Source: Candidatus Omnitrophota bacterium (GTDB taxonomy: Bacteria > Omnitrophota > Omnitrophia > Omnitrophales > Aquincolibacteriaceae). Taken from it: a stretch of DNA of 6,427 bases. The stretch lies in NCBI GenBank assembly GCA_023819025.1, contig JAMWDC010000113.1, positions 488 through 6,914 on the forward strand. The letters are read 5' to 3'. The position numbers and the translations under genes were made by a program. Positions 1 to 6,079 of this stretch are shown here, one piece after another; positions within the stretch are counted from its first letter, which is position 1, and every line of letters starts with the position of its first letter. The notes beneath the pieces were generated by a model. It did no database searches, was not told the DNA's origin, and saw nothing but the letters and a program-made list of their open reading frames with translations.

Positions 1-367
1 TAACTCCGACGGCTTCCTCCGAGTTCTTCGTTATCAAAGGCACCTTGACCGTAATTTTTTCTGTGAGCGAAATCACTGTGAAATCAACATGCGCAATGTG
101 ATCCGTAACCGGATCCTCCTGAATCTCCTTGACCAAACAGGTGGTCTCTTTTATGCGCGCACCCTGGACTTTTAAATTGATGACGACGTTTTCACCCGCC
201 TTTGTGTGAAGCACCTTATAAAGTTGCTTGGCATCCACCTCAAGAGACATGGGGGTCATGTCATGGCCGTATAAAACGGCGGGGATTTTCCCCTGTCGAC
301 GAAGCAGACGTGCCTTCCGACTTCCTTTTGTCTCCCTCCGCTGAACTGTTAAATCCACGATATTCAT
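1..367 (-). CDS. rplY: Large ribosomal subunit protein bL25, CTC form (3' end outside window)
   Basis: This encodes the N-terminal 122 residues of bL25, the 5S-rRNA-binding protein of the large ribosomal subunit. The family signature is clear: a basic stretch GSRKARLLRRQGKIPAVLYG at residues 15-34, then LVKEIQEDPVTDHIAHVDF at about 78-96, which ends the 5S-binding domain. The reading frame continues into a second beta domain (EKITVKVPLITKN, ending in AVGV at the window edge). This marks the longer CTC/TL5 form rather than the short enterobacterial L25. The ATG start at 365-367 is preceded by a strong Shine-Dalgarno sequence (AGGAGGGAG, 373-381). It lies about 75 bases downstream of prs, as in the glmU-prs-ctc order of Bacillus and the prs-rplY order of many deltaproteobacteria. 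In those genomes pth usually follows, and it would lie beyond the left edge here. The identification is firm; only the C-terminus is missing. Confidence 0.95.
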   Translation of the reverse strand, partial: MNIVDLTVQRRETKGSRKARLLRRQGKIPAVLYGHDMTPMSLEVDAKQLYKVLHTKAGENVVINLKVQGARIKETTCLVKEIQEDPVTDHIAHVDFTVISLTEKITVKVPLITKNSEEAVGV

Positions 368-442
368 AATGACTCCCTCCTACGCCAATCTATTTCTGAA
401 CCACAAATATGCGAAATCGATTCATCCGAGCACGTTTGATTT

Positions 443-1432
443 TCAAGCCTCGATGCCTACTTTCGAAAAAAGCGAACTGACAGACTCATTGCGGTGGATC
501 CGAAAGATCGCCTCCGCAAGAAGCGGGGCAACTGAAAGCTGCGTGATCTTACTTATCTTTTTTTCCGGAAGAATCGGGATGGAATTGGTGACAATGAGTT
601 CCTTGATGTCCGAATTCAGGATTCGTTCCACAGCGGGGTCAGCGAGAATCGGATGGACGACGCTGGCATAGATATCCAAAGCACCCGATTTTTTCAACGC
701 CTTGGCGGCCTCTACCAGAGAACTGCCCGTGGAGATCAAATCATCGACAATGACCATATTTTTGCCGTCCACGTCACCGATAATATTCATCACCTGCGTC
801 TGGGAGGAATTCTCACGGCGCTTGTCCACAATGGCCAACGAAGAATTCAACACCTTGGAATAGGCACGAACCATCCGAATGCCGCCAAGATCCGGGGAGA
901 CAACTGCAAGGTTCGTTAATTTCTTCTTCATCAAATAGTCTGCGATGATACTGATGGAATAAAGGTGATCCACGGGGATATCAAAAAAACCCTGAATCTG
1001 CCCGGCATGTAAATCCATAGTAAGGATGCGATCCGCGCCGGAGGTCGACAGCAGATTGGCGACAAGTTTTGCGGTGATGGGCACACGGGGCTTATCTTTG
1101 CGATCCTGGCGGGCATAACCAAAAAAAGGGAGGACCGCAGTCACCCGGTCCGCCGATGCCCGTTTGGCCGCATCGATTAAAATTAAAAGTTCCATAAGAT
1201 TGTCATTGACGGGGGGCGAGGTTGACTGGACAATGAACACATCCTTACCGCGGATATTCTCGCAGATTTGGACTTGAATCTCGCCTTCGGGGAAACGGCC
1301 ACAGACCACATGGATCGGTTCCATGTTCAAGAGGGCCGCGATTTCCCTGAGTAACTCGGGATTTGAATTGCCGCCACAGATGACCAGCGTTTTATCAGCG
1401 TGATGCCTTCCTCCATCTAAGATTCCGAACAT
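443..1432 (-). CDS. prs: Ribose-phosphate pyrophosphokinase (PRPP synthetase)
   Basis: This cytosolic enzyme transfers pyrophosphate from ATP to ribose 5-phosphate, giving PRPP for purine, pyrimidine, NAD, histidine and tryptophan synthesis. The 329 residues carry all class I landmarks: GNSNPEL (21-27), the ATP-binding flexible loop region YARQDRKDKPRVPITAK (106-122), DLHAGQIQGFFDIPVDHLY (140-158), the catalytic loop DKRR (203-206) and the PRPP-binding loop VIVDDLISTGSS (227-238). It is about 10 residues longer than usual at the N-terminus (MFGILDGGRHHAD before KTLVICGGN). I kept the ATG at 1430-1432 because GGAAGAGG (1440-1447) lies seven bases upstream of it and I saw no later ATG before the conserved core. 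It follows glmU by about 63 bases and precedes rplY, the common order. No missing catalytic residue was seen. Confidence 0.96.
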   Translation of the reverse strand: MFGILDGGRHHADKTLVICGGNSNPELLREIAALLNMEPIHVVCGRFPEGEIQVQICENIRGKDVFIVQSTSPPVNDNLMELLILIDAAKRASADRVTAVLPFFGYARQDRKDKPRVPITAKLVANLLSTSGADRILTMDLHAGQIQGFFDIPVDHLYSISIIADYLMKKKLTNLAVVSPDLGGIRMVRAYSKVLNSSLAIVDKRRENSSQTQVMNIIGDVDGKNMVIVDDLISTGSSLVEAAKALKKSGALDIYASVVHPILADPAVERILNSDIKELIVTNSIPILPEKKISKITQLSVAPLLAEAIFRIHRNESVSSLFSKVGIEA

Positions 1433-1495
1433 AGGGGATCCTCTTCCAAGTGTTTAGGGTTTCCAAATTTTTGTTAATGGACGTATGATCGGGGT

Positions 1496-2785
1496 TTATT
1501 TCCGCCTCTTCTTTGCCACGGAGTTTTTGAGGGGCCGTGCGGGAACGCCGACCACCACTTCACCCTTTTTAATTTTTGACCCGCCGGTGACCACACATCC
1601 GGCACCGGTTTGCGCACCATCTCCTACCGCGACGGGAGCGACAAAAACAGTATTCGAACCAATAAGAACTTTTTTTCCGATCCGCGTCTGATGTTTCCTT
1701 TTTCCGTCAAAATTTGCAGTAATCGTCCCGGCACCCACATTCGTCCCCGTACCCACAACCGCATCTCCCAAATAAGCAAGGTGCTTGGCAACGACTTTTT
1801 CCCCGAGACGGGAACGGGTCACTTCTACAAAACTCCCGATTTCCGCAGCGTCACCGATCACCGTGCCCTTTCGAATCTTGGCAAATGGACCGATTTTACA
1901 ATGTCGGCCGATCTTGACGCCCGATTCGATATAAGTCCAGGGATAGATGATCGTATCCCGGCCGATCTGGACACCCGGGGCAACAAAGGTTTGATCGGAC
2001 GCCACAAAAGTAACACCGTGTTGCTCATGATATTGTATTTCGCGCGTTTTCATTGCGTCAATCACCTCGCTTAAATCCCGGCGGGAATTAATCCCCATCC
2101 CCTCAATGCCTGAAGCGAACGGAAAAGCCTCCACGCGACGGCCATTTTTTATCAAGACCTCAATGGTATCGGTCAAATAATATTCTTTCTTCTGATTCAC
2201 AGGCCGGATCTTGCGGAGCGCCTGAAAAAGAGATGGCGCCTTAAATACATAAACACCGGTATTGACTTCTTGAACCCCCCGCTCACTGTTGGAGGCATCC
2301 ATCTCTTCGCGGATCGCATAAAACCGACCGCCGGCCCTCAAGATCCGGCCGTATCCTGTCGGATCTACACGAAGGGACGATAAAACACTGGCCGTCAAAT
2401 CGGAGGTGCGATGGACCCGGATCAAGTCTATGAGCGTTTGCCCTTTGACAAGAGGTACGTCTCCCGGAATAACGAGAAGATCCCCCTTAAAACCAGCAAG
2501 AGATTTCTCACAACAAGCTACAGCATGACCCGTTCCTTTTTGGTCCTGCTGCCACACCGCCGTGGCTCTGACTCCTAAGCGAGAATCTGTCTTCCATTTT
2601 CTTAAAAAAGAGCAGACCTCCTCGGCACCATATCCCACAACCACATTGGGCCGCTTCACCCCAATATCCGCAAGGGTTGCCAGCACATAATCCAGAAGCG
2701 GCCGTTCAAAGATTTCATGCAAAACTTTGGGACGTTCCGATTTCATCCGCGTCCCTTTGCCCGCGGCCAACACAATCGCTTCCAT
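1496..2785 (-). CDS. glmU: Bifunctional GlmU: GlcN-1-P acetyltransferase / GlcNAc-1-P uridylyltransferase
   Basis: GlmU acetylates glucosamine 1-phosphate and then uridylylates it to UDP-GlcNAc, the precursor of peptidoglycan and of lipid A where present. With the ATG at 2783-2785 the protein has 429 residues, slightly shorter than E. coli GlmU (456). The N-terminal pyrophosphorylase domain shows LAAGKGTRM (6-14), RPKVLHEI (18-25), QQDQKGTGHA (79-88), GDVPL (108-112, metal-binding Asp) and NTGVYVF (175-181). The C-terminal left-handed beta-helix shows hexapeptide repeats, the catalytic His in KHLAYLGD (His335), Asn349 in TNVGAGTIT, and NFDGKRKHQT. A frame extension to TTG at 2794 is possible, but the ATG better matches the family N-terminus and has AAGGG nine bases upstream. 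It begins five bases after the permease stop codon, so translational coupling is likely. One oddity: the E. coli Lys351 position appears to be Thr323, followed by Arg324. Confidence 0.96.
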   Translation of the reverse strand: MEAIVLAAGKGTRMKSERPKVLHEIFERPLLDYVLATLADIGVKRPNVVVGYGAEEVCSFLRKWKTDSRLGVRATAVWQQDQKGTGHAVACCEKSLAGFKGDLLVIPGDVPLVKGQTLIDLIRVHRTSDLTASVLSSLRVDPTGYGRILRAGGRFYAIREEMDASNSERGVQEVNTGVYVFKAPSLFQALRKIRPVNQKKEYYLTDTIEVLIKNGRRVEAFPFASGIEGMGINSRRDLSEVIDAMKTREIQYHEQHGVTFVASDQTFVAPGVQIGRDTIIYPWTYIESGVKIGRHCKIGPFAKIRKGTVIGDAAEIGSFVEVTRSRLGEKVVAKHLAYLGDAVVGTGTNVGAGTITANFDGKRKHQTRIGKKVLIGSNTVFVAPVAVGDGAQTGAGCVVTGGSKIKKGEVVVGVPARPLKNSVAKKRRK

Positions 2786-2799
2786 CAGTATCAACCCTT
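2783..2799 (-). promoter_or_regulatory. glmU ribosome binding site and start, within the end of the permease gene
   Basis: AAGGG (2795-2799), in the last codons of the MalG-type permease gene, lies nine bases before the glmU ATG (2783-2785). The permease TGA is at 2791-2793. This arrangement favours the ATG over the in-frame TTG at 2792-2794 and suggests ribosomes can pass directly from the permease to glmU. Confidence 0.7.
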
Positions 2800-3714
2800 A
2801 ATCCCGGTGAGCTTGATCCCTTCCACAAAGAACCGCTGGCAAAAAATAAAGACTAATAAAATCGGAAAGACCATCATCATCGAGCCGGCCATTAAGAGCG
2901 TCCAGTCCGTACCGTGAAGGCTTTTGAAATACGCGAGCCCGATGGGAAGCGTGAATTTCTTATGGGTGTTCATCACGATCAGCGGCCACATAAAGCTCAT
3001 CCAAGTCCCCATAAAAGTAAAGGTGGTCAACGTCGCCAAGGCGGGTTTGGACAAAGGAAGGATAATCCGCCAAAATATACCCAGATAAGAACACCCGTCA
3101 ATTTTTGCCGCGTCCTCCAAATCCTTCGGGAGGGTCAGAAAAAACTGGCGTAGCATGAACGTTCCATAAGCCGAAAAGGCAGCGGGAAGAATCATCGCCC
3201 GATACGTGTCAATCCATCCCAAATACCGCAGAAGAATAAAAACAGGAATCATCGTCACCGCCCCAGGGATCATCATGGTGGCGATATAAGCAAAGAAAAT
3301 TTTGTCGCGGCCCGGAAAATGAAGCCGGGCAAATGCATAAGCGGCCAAGGCACTGGTAGCAACTTGGCAAGCGGTCGTGCAAAGCACCACAAAAATCGAG
3401 TTGAGATAAAAAAGACCAAAGGGAACAACATAAAAGGCATTGACATAATTTTTCCAATAAAAGGATAGGGGAAGCCATTCCTCCCACCAACGCCGCTGAA
3501 AGGAATAAACCGAGCCCGGCTCTTTTAGAGACGTCGTGAGCATCCAGAGAAAAGGGGCAATCATACTTACCGCCCCGATCCCAAGCACCAAATAGACCCC
3601 TATTTTTTTAAGAATTTGTCTCTGTCGTTGCTGACGTTTAAGCTGTTTGACGGCCAGAACCTTGGCCTGCGCTTCTGCTTGTTCGCGAGATTGAATATTT
3701 GTGTGAATGACCAT
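2791..3714 (-). CDS. Carbohydrate ABC transporter permease, MalG type (CUT1 family)
   Basis: This is an inner-membrane subunit of a CUT1-type sugar importer, pairing with the MalF-type subunit encoded just upstream. The 307-residue protein has about six hydrophobic segments, the first near residues 38-60. Its coupling-helix EAA motif (EDAAKIDGCSYLGIFWRIIL, 200-219, followed by P220 and P224) contacts the transporter ATPase. The C-terminus, QRFFVEGIKLTGIKG, is typical of MalG/UgpE/LacG relatives. Before the first membrane segment is an unusually long basic, Gln-rich stretch (about residues 9-37, REQAEAQAKVL... KQLKRQQRQRQ), predicted cytoplasmic and probably helical. The ATG start at 3712-3714 has only a weak AGGG about 12 bases upstream, so the start is less sure than for its neighbours. 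Substrate cannot be told from sequence; oligosaccharide, glycerol-3-phosphate or amino-sugar transport are all possible. No ATPase or binding-protein gene is in the window. Confidence 0.92.
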   Translation of the reverse strand: MVIHTNIQSREQAEAQAKVLAVKQLKRQQRQRQILKKIGVYLVLGIGAVSMIAPFLWMLTTSLKEPGSVYSFQRRWWEEWLPLSFYWKNYVNAFYVVPFGLFYLNSIFVVLCTTACQVATSALAAYAFARLHFPGRDKIFFAYIATMMIPGAVTMIPVFILLRYLGWIDTYRAMILPAAFSAYGTFMLRQFFLTLPKDLEDAAKIDGCSYLGIFWRIILPLSKPALATLTTFTFMGTWMSFMWPLIVMNTHKKFTLPIGLAYFKSLHGTDWTLLMAGSMMMVFPILLVFIFCQRFFVEGIKLTGIKG

Positions 3715-3780
3715 CAGATTCTAAAACCCTAGTGATTGAGACGCCCTTCCTCAGTCTGTCGTGGTGAAACCCCCGTTCTA

Positions 3781-4689
3781 CTAATAGTAATGAACCGTCT
3801 TACCGTAAAATCGCCACTGCATTAACGTAAATAAGTAAATAATCAAAAAAAGGACCCAGGCAATGGCCGCGGCATAGCCCATGTGATGCCATTTAAAGGC
3901 TTCATTATAGAGATAATAGATGATGGTCGTTGTCGACTCCTCGGGGCCGCCGCCTGTCATAATGTAAGCAGGATCGAATCCGGCCTGGAACCCACCGATG
4001 ATGCTCATGATCGCAATAAAAAAAGTCGTCGGCGAAATCTGCGGCCACGTCACCGCCCAGAATTTTTGCCAGCCGTTCGCACCGTCCACTTCGGCAGCGT
4101 CGTAGAGATCCCGCGGGACGCCCTGTAAGGCCGCTAAATAAAGGATCATGTTGTAACCGCCAACTGTTTGCCAAATATTCATGATGATCAATGCGGGCTT
4201 GGACCAATCTTTATCATGGAGCCAGTTGGGTCCGTGGAGTTCGAGCCCCAGAAGGAATCCGAACTTTGAGATCATGGCATTCAGCATTCCGAAATCGGGA
4301 TTGTAAATAAACGTCCAGAGAATATAAATTGCAACCCCTGAAGATATGGTCGGAAGAAAATAGACCGTGCGAAAAAAAACCAAACCCTTTAATTTCTGAT
4401 TGAGCGCAAGCGCCAGGACCAGGGAGCCCGCCATACTGACCGGAATCGCAAGCATGAGATAGATGGTATTCCAACAATAAAACCAGAATTTGGGTTCCCC
4501 GAGGAGTTGGATATAATTTCTCAGAGCTACAAACGAAGGAGGACCCGATAAAAGATCCCATTTTGTAAAACTCAGCAGGAAGGAGGCCAAAACCGGAAGT
4601 GACGTAAAAATCATGAATCCCAGAAAATTGGGAAGAAGAAAACCGTAAGCCGCAACGGTTTCACGGGTAGTACTCTTAAGAGATTTCAT
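3781..4689 (-). CDS. Carbohydrate ABC transporter permease, MalF type (CUT1 family)
   Basis: This is the first permease subunit of the sugar importer, 302 residues and about six membrane segments from the ATG at 4687-4689. Seen directly: a hydrophobic N-terminal segment starting AYGFLLPNFLGF, the EAA motif YDAAEVDGANGWQKFWAVTW with a downstream PQISP (about residues 196-220), and the MTGGGP motif (about 244-249) usual in MalF/UgpA/LacF-type subunits. It lacks the large periplasmic loop and extra helices of E. coli MalF, so it resembles the shorter UgpA/LacF class. The frame can be extended to a TTG at 4704, but the ATG overlaps the clpX stop as ATGA and has GGGTGA seven bases upstream, so I chose the ATG. 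The coupling to clpX is unusual for a sugar permease. The gene ends in two adjacent TAG codons, and 66 bases separate it from the MalG-type gene. The substrate is unknown. Confidence 0.92.
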   Translation of the reverse strand: MKSLKSTTRETVAAYGFLLPNFLGFMIFTSLPVLASFLLSFTKWDLLSGPPSFVALRNYIQLLGEPKFWFYCWNTIYLMLAIPVSMAGSLVLALALNQKLKGLVFFRTVYFLPTISSGVAIYILWTFIYNPDFGMLNAMISKFGFLLGLELHGPNWLHDKDWSKPALIIMNIWQTVGGYNMILYLAALQGVPRDLYDAAEVDGANGWQKFWAVTWPQISPTTFFIAIMSIIGGFQAGFDPAYIMTGGGPEESTTTIIYYLYNEAFKWHHMGYAAAIAWVLFLIIYLFTLMQWRFYGKTVHYY

Positions 4690-4704
4690 GCCGATTTCAC
4701 CCAA
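4686..4704 (-). promoter_or_regulatory. clpX stop / permease start ATGA overlap with ribosome binding site
   Basis: The TGA stop of clpX (4686-4688) shares bases with the ATG of the MalF-type permease (4687-4689). GGGTGA (4697-4702) lies seven bases upstream inside clpX. This decides the permease start against the in-frame TTG at 4702-4704. It also implies translational coupling, so permease synthesis should follow clpX translation. Confidence 0.75.
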
Positions 4705-5942
4705 TTTTCCTGGTTTCGAATCAATATCGGCAACCGCTTACCTTCCACAACTTCCCGAGTAATAAGGCACCGAGAAACATCGGTCTCGGAAGGGATGTCG
4801 TACATTACATCGAGCATCAGGGTTTCGAGGATCGAGCGGAGGGCCCGCGCTCCGGTCCCGCGGCGGATGGCCTTTACGGCGATTTCCTGAAGGGCGTCCG
4901 GAGTAAATTCCAGATCCACACCCTCCATTTTGAAAAATTTCTGGTATTGCTTGATAAGTGCATTCTTAGGCTCGACGAGAACACGCACTAAATCGGCCTC
5001 CGTTAAACCGTGCAGCGTGGAGATAACGGCAAAACGTCCGATGAATTCCGGAATCATACCAAACCGCAGTAAATCCTCCGTCTCGACCATCTCCAGGGTC
5101 TCCCCGATCGTCTGCGGATGCACGTCGCTTAGATGAACCGCAGCCGTGCTGAATCCCAAGGATTTGTTGGTAATACGCCTTTGAACAATTTTCTCGAGAC
5201 CGACAAATGTCCCGCCGCAGATAAAAAGAATGTTTTTGGTATTCACGGGGATATATTCCTGTTGAGGATGCTTGCGCCCGCCGTGCGGAGGGACATTGGC
5301 TATCGTCCCCTCGAGGATTTTGAGGAGGGCCTGCTGCACCCCTTCCCCGGAAACATCCCGAGTGATAGAAATATTTTCGGACGTCTTTGCGATTTTATCG
5401 ATTTCATCGATATAAACAATCCCGAGTTCGGCTCGTTTAACGTCGAAATTGGCAGCCTGAAGCAGGCGAAGCAAGACATTTTCAACGTCTTCTCCCACAT
5501 ACCCTGCTTCGGTAAGCGTGGTGGCATCCGCAATCGCCAAGGGGACATCCAAAAGCTCTGAAAGCGTTCTTGCAAAAAGAGTTTTCCCGGAGCCCGTCGG
5601 CCCAATTAATAGGATGTTGCTTTTTTCTAATTCAACATCTTCACCCTTAGACCGGTTCTTCACCCGCTTATAATGGTTGTGAACGCCGACCGAGAGTTGC
5701 TTTTTGGTCCGGTTCTGACCAATGATATATTGATCCAGTTTGGCCTTGATCTCACGAGGCTTCGGGACAATCAATCCTTCCGAAACATCCGGACTTTTGA
5801 CGATATTCGGTTGATCTTTATCCAGAATTTCACTGCAAATTTTTACACAAATATTACAAATGTAAACACCGGGACCAGCGAAGATTTTTGTGACCTCTTT
5901 ACGTTTATCCCTCCCGCAGAAAGAACACCGCTCGGAAATCAT
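4686..5942 (-). CDS. clpX: ATP-dependent Clp protease ATP-binding subunit ClpX
   Basis: ClpX is the hexameric AAA+ unfoldase that feeds tagged or recognised substrates to ClpP in the cytosol. The 418-residue protein has the full architecture. The N-terminal C4 zinc-binding domain has Cys6, Cys9, Cys29 and Cys32. The core has Walker A GPTGSGKT (114-121), pore-1 loop GYVG (147-150), Walker B IVYIDEID (175-182), RKH pore loop (223-225), an arginine finger in IPEFIGRF (Arg303) and sensor 2 in RGTGARALRS (361-370). The ClpP-docking tripeptide is LGF (262-264), a conservative variant of IGF, so ClpP partnership is expected. AAGGAG (5949-5954) lies six bases before the ATG at 5940-5942, supporting the start. 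The usual neighbours tig, clpP and lon are absent from the window. Instead clpX follows a tRNA and its stop overlaps a sugar permease start. Confidence 0.97.
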   Translation of the reverse strand: MISERCSFCGRDKRKEVTKIFAGPGVYICNICVKICSEILDKDQPNIVKSPDVSEGLIVPKPREIKAKLDQYIIGQNRTKKQLSVGVHNHYKRVKNRSKGEDVELEKSNILLIGPTGSGKTLFARTLSELLDVPLAIADATTLTEAGYVGEDVENVLLRLLQAANFDVKRAELGIVYIDEIDKIAKTSENISITRDVSGEGVQQALLKILEGTIANVPPHGGRKHPQQEYIPVNTKNILFICGGTFVGLEKIVQRRITNKSLGFSTAAVHLSDVHPQTIGETLEMVETEDLLRFGMIPEFIGRFAVISTLHGLTEADLVRVLVEPKNALIKQYQKFFKMEGVDLEFTPDALQEIAVKAIRRGTGARALRSILETLMLDVMYDIPSETDVSRCLITREVVEGKRLPILIRNQENWVKSA

Positions 5943-5980
5943 CGACCTCTCCTTCTAAAGCCTTAAATAATCTGCAAAAA

Positions 5981-6051
5981 CTGCCCGGCCTGGACTCGAA
6001 CCAGGAATCATGCCTCCAAAGGGCAGTGTGATACCGTTTCACCACCGGGCA
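5981..6051 (-). tRNA. tRNA-Gln, anticodon UUG
   Basis: The 71-base cloverleaf reads from 6051 down to 5981. The acceptor stem TGCCCGG pairs perfectly with CCGGGCA and is followed by discriminator G at 5981. The D arm is GTGA...TCAC. The anticodon stem CTGCC/GGCAT encloses loop CTTTGGA, whose anticodon TTG (complement of 6017-6019) reads CAA. The T arm CCTGG-TTCGAGT-CCAGG is perfect. The U1-A72 pair and G73 are recognised glutamine identity features in E. coli. The outer anticodon-stem pair appears to be a C-U mismatch and the variable loop has four bases. The CCA end is not encoded; the tRNA is followed by GTTTTTGCA. It sits 28 bases after the SpoVG gene and 38 before clpX, in the same direction, so it may be cut out of a shared transcript. 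Confidence 0.93.
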
Positions 6052-6079
6052 CTGGATGAACTTATCCCCTTGTGGAGCA

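Noticed and set aside
369..671. 100-codon plus-strand frame starting just beside the rplY start
   Set aside because: Most of it is antisense to the 3' end of prs. Its ATG falls within the rplY leader and it has no family features.
1433..1495. Intergenic gap between glmU and prs examined for promoter, terminator or small RNA
   Set aside because: I saw only the prs ribosome-binding site; there is no convincing hairpin or -35/-10 pair.
1610..2074. 154-codon open frame on the plus strand
   Set aside because: It lies entirely antisense within glmU, has no recognisable domain, and its composition follows the strongly supported gene on the other strand.
3715..3780. 66-base gap between the two permeases, with a G-run and an AGGGTTT stretch loosely echoed near 1453
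   Set aside because: The shared string is short and oppositely oriented, and no stable hairpin or repeat structure was found, so chance is enough.
3209..4561. Minus-strand frames of about 93-115 codons in alternative phase to the permeases
   Set aside because: They are out-of-frame shadows of membrane-protein genes, and both permease frames are intact without frameshifts.
5133..5561. 142-codon open frame on the plus strand
   Set aside because: It is antisense to the conserved AAA+ core of clpX, and the protein resembles no family I know.
5957..5980. Possible terminator after the tRNA (GTTTTTGCA)
   Set aside because: The T-run is only five bases and the only nearby hairpin is the tRNA itself, so there is no independent stem-loop.
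6011..6026. Alternative reading of the anticodon as UGG (Pro)
   Set aside because: Shifting the loop by one base breaks the anticodon stem. The U1-A72 pair with G73 fits glutamine, not proline.
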